DNA from: Incurvaria masculella
Lineage: Eukaryota; Arthropoda; Insecta; Lepidoptera; Incurvariidae
DNA: 64,000 nucleotides
Reading direction: 5' to 3'
Assembly: GCA_946894095.1 (NCBI GenBank)
Contig: OX335660.1
Location: 10,235,001 to 10,299,000 of the forward strand
Below, piece after piece: positions 1-11,200 of the stretch. How positions within the stretch are numbered: position 1 is the first letter of the stretch; each line of letters begins with the position of its first letter. The notes under the pieces are model-generated. The model made no database searches. It worked only from the letters and a program-made list of their open reading frames with translations, and had not been told where the DNA came from. A program made the translations under genes and the position numbers.

Positions 1-262
1 ATTTCTTTCTCTTTCTGAGCTGGATAAGTTAATTTTGTCCCGAATGCGAGCTGTTCCATGGTCCGTAATCCATGTAATACTGTAGGCCACCTTGCCCTAC
101 TAGGTGGTAGGGTTAAGCCCGCCCGGATTGGTTACATCTTTAGATGAAAATATTTTTGAAAACGTTGTTCGGGCTTTCCATCCAGTTCAATGTAGCCGTA
201 GTCCTGGCAGGGCATCTAATTGTTTGTAATGGGCCAATATCATGACGGTGGGTTAATATCTT
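1..262 (+). mobile_element. SINE copy, 5' head outside the window
   Basis: This is the body of the commonest dispersed repeat in the window. It can be followed from the Ser/Thr-like pyrimidine stretch through the conserved 'CCTACTAGGTGGTAGGG' block and the 'TTCCATCCAGTTCAATGTAGCC' region to the 'AATATCATGACGGTGG' tail region. The tRNA-like head seen in complete copies (for example near 55.4 kb) would lie left of base 1. It is a diverged copy without a clear poly-A tail. Confidence 0.7.
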
Positions 263-1561
263 ATTACATAATGCAAATATAAAAATAAAGGGTTCCTTGT
301 TTTCGAAGACGTTTACGGGTTTCGATACCCCGAATTCGATGGTAGCTATCGCGTCAACACTCTTCATACATTTCGACGCATTGCGACCAAATTGAATGTT
401 TCCCTCAATTAACCGACACGGCACCTTTGAACTTGCGCACAGAGATCCCAAGGCACCCATCCCGAAATCCCTCGTCGACCATTTAACCCCTGCGCTTTCC
501 GACCTAGACGGAATACCTCCCGGCGCCGATGAAGCAGTCAACGCGTCAGTCGGACGCTCCCGGCAGCCATTAACTTGCTATACCGCTGTCTTAATGAAGA
601 GCTGATAAAATGTATATCGAGGCGTTCGGCTTAACACAGAGAGCGATTAATCCTCGAAGCGAACACATTTGGTCTTGCTGCTAACCGCTTATTTATGAGT
701 GCGCAAACGTGATGATGGCCGCTTAATTTTCCTCGATTTCCGAAGATTCTCGAAATTTAGATACGCGTGCGTAAGAGGGGTGACAAATTCAAAACCCTTC
801 ACCGTAATTATCTTCAAGCTTGGGTACATTCTCTAGCTACTAAATTACAACGGCTTTGCGATTATGAACTTTCATTTTTAGGTAAGGTTGGGTGAATATA
901 GTGGATAACTAATTGATGCCCTTAGGTATTATTCCTGAATACGAAAATTCAGTTGATAGCATAATAACAAAACTAAATATGGGTATCATGATTGTGACGA
1001 ATTTATTTATTATTCATGCTCGTATTCCACTATCGGACCATCGGTAAATGAAGTTACTAAAGGGGATATTTAGACATGTGCTGTTATTCGTTTCAAATAA
1101 ATATTTCGACTTTCGCCAATACATTTCACAATTTTACTTTTAAAATAATCAGTTAACATGAGCAGTAAGTGCCTCTCGTCTCTTCGTTTTCTAAAGCTCC
1201 AACCGAAACAACAAACTTAATCATCAGCTCGTATTATGCGCAGAAAATAAGTTTTCGTTTTCATGCAAACCAGTCCATCAATTCCATGTTCAAGAGCACC
1301 AACGGGGTCGGAAAGTGTCACCATTAGGATATACTTGACGGAATAATAAACGTTGAGAATTCATAAATCACGAGTAAAGCCGGTTTCCAGCAGCTCCCAA
1401 AGTTACCTTATGGTTGTATGTAAATATGAAATGTAAACGAAAGTTACTTATCGGATTTCAGGTAACTAGAGGTGGTGAAAACAGGACTTGAAGGAGATAG
1501 AACCAAAACCCTTGAACAATTACGATTCCGAAGTATATATCGCGTATACGGCTATTCGAAC
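263..1561. other. Upstream SoxD intron sequence, no gene seen
   Basis: No exon with convincing splice sites or homology was found here. The stretch 1395-1485 resembles fragments near 27.85, 37.25, 43.75 and 55.85 kb (shared 'GAAAGTTACTTATC' and 'TTTCAGGTAACT' blocks followed by a GGTGGT sequence), so it is a worn dispersed repeat. The rest is AT-rich and appears single-copy within the window. Confidence 0.5.
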
Positions 1562-1971
1562 TTTTTTTTTTATGCGACCCGACATAGATGGCTAATACCA
1601 CACAACTACCGTTATGATATTAGCCCAATACACCACATTCCCGAAGGAATTTGGTGCCATGCCAGCACCTTACCTTTATGAGCACGGCTACATTGAACTG
1701 GATGGAAAACACGGACAATATTTCATTGCCGCTTCGACCATATTTTCATCCAATGCGATGGTACCAACCCGGGCGGGCTTAAACCCTACCACCTAGTAGG
1801 GGAAGGGGACCTACAGTTTTACATGGATTCCGAACCATGGAGCAGCTCGCATTCGTGATGAAAATGCACTTATCGAACTCGAAAAGAGAAAGACAGTGGT
1901 GCATGTCGGTATTGAACCCAGGCCTCTGGTACGCTAGGCCAGTCCCCGCGCCACTGGGCTACGAGCCGCTC
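1562..1971 (-). mobile_element. Full-length tRNA-derived SINE
   Basis: Read on the minus strand it starts with a tRNA-like head (GAGCGGCTCGTAGCCCAG, then GGGGACTGGCCTAGCG and an imperfect B box), continues through the shared body and ends in a poly-A tail (ten T on the plus strand at 1562-1571). The order and length (about 410 bp) match copies at 28.44-28.87 kb and 55.38-55.80 kb. Its head end lies about 40 bp before the SoxD exon that starts at 2013, so it may influence that splice site. Confidence 0.8.
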
Positions 1972-2012
1972 AACTGCGACTAATCTTGCATCCACTCCTC
2001 CTCCTCCCGCAG

Positions 2013-2219
2013 AGCATGGGGAACGCGTCGGCGGCGGCCGAGCTGGAGCTGCAGCGGCTGCAGCACGAGCAGTTCCGTCGGGCGGCGGCGCACGCGCAGC
2101 AGCGCGAGCTGGCGCGGCGCGGCGCGTGCGCGGCGGGCGGCGGCGGTGCGCACTACCCCTCCGCGCCGCTCTCGCTGCTGCCGCTGCTGGAGCAGATGCG
2201 CCCGCAGCACCAGTCCAAC
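2013..2219 (+). CDS. Sox102F: SoxD internal exon, Gln-rich helical segment
   Basis: The exon follows a pyrimidine-rich acceptor (CTCCTCCTCCCGCAG) and ends at AAC|GTGAGC; it is 207 bp, phase 0 to phase 0, 69 codons. It encodes [20 protein letters not shown], an Arg/Ala/Gln-rich helix, a Gly run and a leucine-rich [10 protein letters not shown] segment. High GC in a low-GC surround supports coding. The nearest CTAAT branch-site match (about 1979-1983) sits next to the head of the adjoining SINE. Exon boundaries are from consensus splice sites and phase agreement with the next exon. Confidence 0.8.
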
Positions 2220-5200
2220 GTGAGCACGCCTACCTCTTTTAATTCGTTTCATTTGTATATACTTTTGGTAGTCAAACTACACTAAGGCTGAGATAAATAG
2301 TCATAACAGAAACTAAGGCTGAGATAAATAGTCGTAACAGAAACGAAGACTGAGATAAATAGTCGTAACATAAACTAAGGCTGAGATAAATAGTCATAAC
2401 AGAAACTAAGGCTGAGATAAATAGTCGTAACAGAAACGAAGACTGAGATAAATAGTCGTAACATAAACTAAGGCTGAGATAAATAGTCGTAACAGAAACA
2501 ATGGCTGGGATATATAATTTTAACAAAAACTAAGCCTGAGATAAATAGTCGTAACAGAAATAAAGACTAACGAAAAGTAGTACTTTGTGACGTCACTATT
2601 AGACACAGTTTGTATGGACATAATCGCAAAGTAATACACAGTGACGTCACGAAGTACTCGTTTTCGTTTCTCAGCCTAAGTTACGTCACAAACTGACAGA
2701 TTGTATCTATTAAGTAACCTAACCTAGCCTAAAAACCAGCTTATTTATTTAGCTCGACGTTTCGTCCACCACGCTGTGGACATCGTCAGGTTTCGCGACG
2801 CTACCTGGAGGACCTCTGACGCTTCGTCCAGTCAGAGCTCCTATTACGAGTTATAAATCCCTTATCGAAATTTCGTTGAGCTCTTCGTTTCCACAATGAT
2901 GCAAACCGCACCATTGAATAGAGCTGGCATTCGAGGAATAGAATTAAATATTTTTGTAGAAATCTATAATAACATAAATGTGTTGAAATTATGTATCTAC
3001 ACAATTATAACATCCCTTGGACGGGCAATTTACTGTATCCCTCAAATGCCTGTTGTATTCAATGGTGCAAACCTGTGGAAACGAAGAGCTCAACGAAATT
3101 TCGATAAGTGATTTGTAACTCGTAATAGACCCTCAGATCTCATCTGACGAAACGTCGAGCTAAATAAATAAGCTAAACACTGTTTATCCGTAAATATAAA
3201 TATTTTTTCGAACAACAATGAAAATCTAAACAAACATATGTACAACACGATTCAAATAAGAATAGGATGGGGCTCGTGACTAACTTCACTCGATTTCGCG
3301 AGGGAAAATACGCGGCAACACCGCGGCAAATCACTGAAATTTGTGAAGTGAAGTGAGGGTTTTAGCAGTTTGACATTCAAAATGGCGGTGATCCTATCCT
3401 ATTCTTATATGAACCGCATTGTATGTAATATGTGCATATGATCCAACGTTTTGGTCGCGCGCATTGCAGCCGATGAGCGGCGGCTGGCCCGCCACCGCGC
3501 AACTCGCGCAGCTCACGGCGACCGCGCGCTCGCCCGCGCCGCCCGCCGACCCCGACGCGCCGCTCAACCTCACCAAGCCGCGCGGCCCGGCGCCCACGCC
3601 GTCCCCGCCGCACCACCCCGCCATGTCCGTCTCGCCGCCGATGATGCTCTCCAGATACGTGCCCTACGCCATGGAGGAGAGCCCGCAGTACATGCAGTCG
3701 AAGGAGGACGAGTACAATGCCGCGTGCAACGGTGAGTGTCACAGAATAAAACTAGCAGTCAGTGACATTGACGTTCGTTCCGGCGATCACGATCGGGCGC
3801 ATTTTTGAAAATAAGAACGCTCGAAAAACAACATTGTAGGTAACCTAGTAAATTCGTCCGTCAGTGTTTTATGAAATGAATAATCTTGGGTTTTGAAACA
3901 ATCACTTATTTTTTAATCTTTTTACCTTATCTCTCTGGATATGTCATTCAACTCAACTGACAGCCCGCTCCCTTCTTGATAAGTCACTTTATATATTTTA
4001 TGATCTTCAGTCACTTTATATATTTTTTTATATAAATTCAGAGTCCCAAAATATTAACACACTCGGTTCAAGAATAAATGCGTCACTTGACAATAATGTC
4101 TTCAAATCCGTGCGAAGATGAGTGATTCGTGACATGTTATTGATGATAGATCAAAGATTTAGATCGAACTCGGACCATGAAAACTTATCTAAGTTACCGT
4201 AGGTACCTTAGTAATATAACATTTGTGTCGCGTGGCAATCTTTGAACCGTTCATACTTTTACTAAAAAAATGTATCGATTTGCGTTTACTGGCGTTTACT
4301 ACTTCTTAGTTCGAAACCCATGTAAACCTGTGGTTTTCCACTTCCCTACTTAGTAGGTGGAAGGCAGCCGTGTTTTTAAACAAGAAAAGGTCTCCACAAT
4401 TCCTTTGGGAACGCAGTATGTTGGGCCGATTTTCCTGGGACTACATGTCGTTAGCCATTCATGCCAAAAACACTTCAAATTCTTAATTATCATAAATAAT
4501 AATCGGTCCTATTAGTTACCCACTTGACAGTACCCAAGCGAAAGATATTTACACGAACCGTCGCAAAATGTAAGCGAGAGTAAAGACCAGCTGCGAGCAA
4601 AATGACATAATTTTCCCAGCTTGACATTTCCACCCAATGGCCCGGGGGCGATAGTTGGGAAAAGTGAGGCTTACATAATTCGCGATATTGCGAAATTCAC
4701 CCCAGAATAAACGCGCGTTTGGAGTCGAATGTGAAATTTGCGCAATGTTCCGTGTCGTGGCTTGACGTATGTTGATGCGGTAATATCTCGATATTTAATT
4801 GCGTGATGTATTAATACCTCTAAAATGTTGTAAAGCGACTGCGTTCCGAGTGAATATTGAACTATTTAGGTCGCGGCTTCTAACGGCCAACCGGATTGGA
4901 GGGCTTTCTGTCACCGCTTTGCGCATGCGTGCTCTTCAATTAATAGGCTACAGAAGACACATGGTTTATATGGTTCCGCTTAAATTTCGCTTGTAAGCTC
5001 AGTGTTAGCGGTAATCCGATGGTTACAACATAGTGAATTAGTAAAGATTGTTATTGTAGAAATTAATATGACACTATTGGATGGTACCAAGGCGATGTGT
5101 CTTCGTAAACATCTATAGAAATTGTATTTGTTTAGACTGATATAGTGCATGCTTGTTCTTGACAAAACACGTACTTATCATGGGGACAAGCTGAAATGTT

Positions 5201-8200
5201 AATTTAAAAAAATATAAAACATTACAATATATCTCGCAATAATTTGTCGTATCAGAATGATCCATTGAAACAGGCTACCACACACAGGAGTGAGCCACTC
5301 TGTCCATGCCATACGTGAATATTAATTATGGAGTTACCGGCACATGTCGGATAATTATCTCGAGACGACCTTGTCGTAAATCAGACTCGTTTGGGAATGA
5401 ATTTATCCCCGGATCGAAAGACCCAGAGGGACACTTATTTGTTAACGTCGTCGCTGCATTTTTATTATGCTCCCGCCGTCTTAATGACATTCCTAACATT
5501 TCATTTTCATTGTGGACGACTCGACAGCACGGCGGCTAGTGTTGGGCCGCTTCGGCTGCAGCCTGTTGAAAATAACAGCTGCGGCATCGAATCGTTCCGG
5601 AAGTGATGGCAGTGTAGAGTTATTTAAAAACTACGAACAGTGAAACACTGTATACGTCAAAATTCATATTATGAAGTATTTGGGCAAATAATTGGCTTCC
5701 TAGAGTAAAATTTTTTTAAGGGATTTTTAATTGCTTTACCTTTGATGCAAAAATGGATTGGAACCAAATTATTTCAGTAATGGGCTGATGTCAAGACTGA
5801 ACGTGTGGCCACAAATATCCACTAATATAAAAAAGAGGGACGCCTCTGCGGGTTCGAGGGACGCCAGCATTAGCTGCGCGCTCCAATTAAGAGATAGACA
5901 AAATCGGATAGAGCACGGTGACGTTTTTTCTCGATTTATTCCACGGCCCAAGCGCGCAATGGCGTTAAAAAAGCTTCGCTTAGAAAAACTCATGAGTATT
6001 TTTACCTTAGCCGCTCAAGAACCCGTTCCTGCGCACATCCCTAGTGCTGAGTCAGTAGCGTCCGCGGGATGCCGCGATAAAATCTGTCGCCGGTCTGCGC
6101 TGGACATCGCCCCTATCTTGACAATCTCACCTGTTTCCGAGATACTAAATGGACGTCACATTCGATGTAATGGCGTTTAATGTACCCGATCCGCTGCATT
6201 ACGCTATGAAGTGCACGGAAATTTATCGTTCGTGTTACGTAGCTTCAATCTGGGCAGTAATAGTCCGCATGTCGGACTCCTTGGAAGATTTTCTCTTTTT
6301 TTTTTCGGGAACAGAGTAATATGAGATTTTAATTTTCGAACTCCACTCAGCGCCATCTACCGAGGGAACGGTTAGACATTGTTTTGACCGATTCGCCGAC
6401 TGAGTACGTTCACAAAGCGCTAAGATCACTTTTCACGCCTAGCCGCCGTAGTTTAATGGCGGTCGGACAGATGTGACGTTTATGTGCATACCACATTCCG
6501 AATCACGTCGTTAATTAGACAGTTCGGTGATACGATCTGACAATATTTGTAGTCAGGTGGTAATGTAACAAAAATATTCTCACGACTTTGTTACCTCACG
6601 GGCATTTTTAACTTTTAACGCTTTTCTCGGCCTCGGAGATCTTTGCCTAGGTACCTATTGACATTTGGGTGCCGTACTTTTACGGTTCTTTACGAGTTAT
6701 ACAAATATCGAGAGATTGTACACGTTTTTTTTATATTAAGTATATACACATATAACTAGTCGAAATAACAAAAGTAACCTGGTCAGATAATTCCCAATTG
6801 TTAATGATAACACCATTATTTTTTTAATAAGTATCACTGAGTTAAATTATTTATGTAAATTTGCTTTTCTCAGAATGTCATCTTAAAGAAAAAATTTTAG
6901 AAACTTGCATCTATGTATTATTTGTGCCTGTGATTCAGATGCAACGCAAGTAAGTGACGCATATTAATTCGAAAGTAGCAAATTAATTAGTAAATTGCAC
7001 AAAAGTAATGTTGCGTAATTTAAAAGTAAAATTTTTCGTCAATCCTTTTTATTCACGTTTAATTTTTTAAAATTAATAATTAAATTTTCCATATGCCATT
7101 TAATAGCTTAATTCCGATGTTTTCTTAGTGTTCATGGTCCTCCTAAAATGTAAAATGCAATATTTACAAAATAGATTTCACTCAAAAGAGATTACTCTTT
7201 CGATCGGTGCCATAAAATGCAGTTATTTTTATTATTATTATTTTTTTACTTATCTCTTTTAATGTTTTCTTTTTTTTTAAATAAGGTAATGCTTTCTTTT
7301 TTAGTGAAGAAGTCTTCGCAGAGGTTTTAATGGAACACGTGGATATTTTCCCCCTGTTAATTTCTCTTAAGGCACGAATTAGGGTTGATCTGGTAAGTCA
7401 AATATACTTGACACCTTTTTAGGGTTCCGTACCCAAAGGGTGAAAACGGAACCCTATTACTAAGCCTCCGCTGTCCGTCCGTCCGTCCGTCCGTCCGTCC
7501 GTCTGTCACAGGGGTGTATCTCATGAACCGTAATAGGTAAGCAGCTAAATTTTTAGCAGTGTGTGTATTTATTTTGCCGCTATAACAACAAATAAAGAAA
7601 ATATAAAAATTAAAGGGGGCCCATACAAAAAACATGTTTTTTTTGTGTTTAATCTTGGACGATGGTAGGGAACCCTTCGTGTACGAGTCCGACTCGCACT
7701 TGGCCGGTTTTTTTAAAACCTGCCCGTACCATCAAAGATATTAGCCCGACAAGGTTGTGACCCTCGATCATCGCTAAAGCTGATTTTCATTCACAGCCCT
7801 CGTTACCAAACCGCACTTCCCTCGGTGCGCCGCCAAATCTAATAAATGACGCGTCCTAACGCAACATAACAGCGTCCGGACCACTTCCGTGCGTTAAATG
7901 CGTTTTCAAGTGATCCGATTTAGCTGTACATTTCGCGAAGTCCCCGCGGTGACATATCACTCGCGATTCCGCGCCGCGTAGGATGTTATAAATTATCTAA
8001 CAGCATGTTGGATTAATTCGGGGAATGCACGCTTTCCGCCGCTTTGAAAAGCGACCGTTGCGCTTTCGGAAGCGGCTGTTGGCGCGTCGCGTGCGGCCTT
8101 ATTAATTGGCGGCTAACTGGAGCGGCGCTGTTGCGGTGTCGCGGAGTGGCGGTAGATGGCGGTGTTTTTGGCGAAATCGAACACACTAAGGCCCGAGTGC

Positions 8201-11200
8201 ACGAAGGGACAAAAAATCAAAATCAACGTCAACGTACGATCTAACGCGTCATTTTGTGTGGACAGTATGGAAGAAACTCCATGCGGTTCACTAAAAGTGA
8301 CCTGTTTGAACATTGATTAACTCGGCTGTCTCTTCGTGCAATCGGGGCTAAGCCCCGATTACAGGAAGAAACGGCTGACTTTTATTGAACCGCATATAAT
8401 TAGCTCAGCTCCTTTCTATACTGTCCATAAAAAGTGACGTTTTAGTTCATACTTTGACGCAGATTTTGTGTCCTTTTGTGCACTCGGCACATAGGGCCGA
8501 TACAGTGTCGGTAATGCCGGCGAGTCAGTTCGCTTACAAATTCGATCAGTTCCGATTCTGTCGAGTTTCAACGACACGTAAGAACACGTAAGAACTTCAC
8601 AGGACACTATTTAGGGCCGACTGCACGAAAGGAGAAAAAATCAAAATCAACGTCAATGTATGATTAAACACGTCACTTTTATGTACAGTATGGAAGGACC
8701 TGCATGAGGTAAACTAAATGTGACGTGTTTGAACACTGATTAACTCAGCCGTCTCTTCGTGTAATCGGTGCTTAGTCCAACGAAAATTCTATTTTTCCCC
8801 TCCCGAAACTACCTACAGTCATTACTTTTCCACTAACTAGCGGCTACGTCGCCGCCATACAAATTATTTTCGATCGCCAGTCTAGTCCTTCCTTGCTCGC
8901 TGTTCTGCACACACTAAAATTTAGCCGACTACTTTGTCAGTGCAGTAAGAATAGACTACGGCTAACGGTTTAATGCTTTGTTTTACGAACAAATTTCATG
9001 CGTTACCTGGAAAACAATCCAACTAAATCTACAGAATATTACTAGACGTAAAATCTTCAGGTGAGGATACTTCAGGCGCGCGTCATAAAGCCGCAAGTCT
9101 AGAAACGTCGGGCGACGACAGAGGTTGAAGCTTTAGCAATAAAGTTAGTTCGTCTCTAGGGCTCCGTAGAAACACCAAGAAGTTTTAATGTCTGTCTGTC
9201 CGTCAGAGCTCTCAAACTGTAACCGATGCTAGTGCCGGTAACCAAATAATTTCGACGAAGTTTTTTAAATATGTGATGACAGACAGTTTCTACTGCATGT
9301 GAACTGGGTTTTTGAAAGACTTAGTGTGCTTACCAGGTCTTGACTTATCCCCTCGGGACAGGCCTCGGCCTAGTATCAGGAGGATCCTTCCCATGCAGAG
9401 AGCACAGCAAAGACCTTGGTTGCGTGCAGCTTTGAACGGAATGGCTACGACAACGTCTGAAAACTTACCGCTTAGGGCGCTTTTTAGAACGAGAAATTAT
9501 ATTTCTCGTGGGCTCGCAAAGTTCGTCTCAATAATTATACGTACGATCAGGTATGTTTATGTCGTTAGACCGGAAAGATAAATTATTTATAAGCCCATTT
9601 TACTACATGGGTAATACAACAGAAGATGAGCCCAAATTAACAGCATTAAACGACTTACGTAGTTTATGTTTTTCTCAGACATTAAAAATATTTAATTCAA
9701 TACTCACACGTACCGGTTTCACAATTAAGTACAATACGGTTGCACAATCTCTGGTTAGTGATCGTTTTAAAATTTAAATATATCCGTCCTTATTTTTCGC
9801 CTGAAGAAGAAAGAAGGTATATCTATAATAGTCTTAACCAGAGATTTTGCAATCCAGCCTTAGAGGACTTAGCCCCGGTTGCACGAAGAAACGGCCGAGT
9901 TAATCAATGTTCAAACACGTCACTTTTAGTGATCCGCATAGAGTTCCTTCCATACAGTCCACCCAAAGTGACGTGTTTGATCATACTTTGACGTTGATTT
10001 TGATTTTTTGTCCTTTCGTGCACTCAGCCCTTACACAGCTCCGTAATCGGAAATTAATATGCGCTCATGTCAGTGTGGTCGCAATATCGTAGGAACACTC
10101 GGCTTACATCATGGTTTTCTTTTATGCTATATACCACTAGTTTGGGACTTGCGCTCGGTTCATTAAGCCCGTGGATATGACGCCGCTGCCGACTCGCAAA
10201 ACACATTTACGGTGTCGTAAAATGGAGTTAATGCTATGCCGTGTGCTCCGCGCCGCGCCGCCACCGTCGGACAGGTGTCATGAATATGTAGCCACTGTTA
10301 CTTGGGGATTAACGGTAGTCTTATGTCCGCGATCGGCCCATTGATGTTAAAACCTAATTTATTTTATTAATATTGCTACATTAATTGGAATTCTATTTTA
10401 AAGTAGCCATTATAATATTAAGTAGTAGGTTTATTGTCATGCCAACCCACTTTTCTGTGTGTACAGTAGTTGACTTCTCGTGTCGTAATAATTTCGAACT
10501 TCTTCATTTCGTTTTAGCATTTTGGGTCGTTAAACATGTTTGAAAAAACTCACGGCACTTCATGCGGTGGGAGGAGAATTTCTCCGAAGTTTCGGGCTGA
10601 TCGTTCAGCCCGTTGTGGAGGAGGCTACCTCTACGCCCGCACGTAGCAGCCGACTCTACGGGCGTAGCGGCTGCCTCCTCGACGTCAGGCTGAATGATCA
10701 GCCCGAAACGTCGGAGAAAGTCTCCTCACGCCGCGGTCAAAAACCGTGAGTTTCTTCAAACTTCTTTATTTCGAATACGTGGTTGTTTTAGTCATTTATT
10801 GCATGTGATTATTGACCTCAGGTATTGGATACATTGTTATTATCAACAAAGCAGTTAGATTTTTTTTTATAGAACTGGATATGGATGGCTTAACTTACTG
10901 GTATGATACTAGCCCACAACACTACATGAGCACTAGGTGCCATTCCAGGAAGTTGCACGACTACATTTAAGTCGATGTAAAATACAAACAATTTTAATTG
11001 GCGCTTTTCATCCATTGCGAAAGAGAAAGAAATTGGTGCATTAACGGGGGGGATCGAATCCGTGTCCACTGACATAGGCCAGTCCCCGCGCCCCCGATCT
11101 AAGAGCCACACACATGCATAACATGTATCAGGGCTTACAATTAAAACGAAAGCGGAGTTATTTCAAGTGCAAATTTTCTTGGCCAAGCTATTCAGCAATA

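Noticed and set aside
2281..2559. CRISPR-like array
   Set aside because: The units are contiguous without unique spacers and the genome is eukaryotic; this is a minisatellite.
3377..3742. 121-codon frame antisense to the PLNLT SoxD exon
   Set aside because: Shadow of a very GC-rich exon; the plus-strand frame has both splice sites and the family motif.
5758..6180. 140-codon open frame in the large SoxD intron
   Set aside because: No recognised homology, no flanking splice sites of quality, and mixed composition; likely chance in a GC-balanced, possibly regulatory region.
10540..10749. 69-codon open frame in the GC-rich palindrome
   Set aside because: The sequence is an inverted repeat; the frame mirrors itself and has no coding features.
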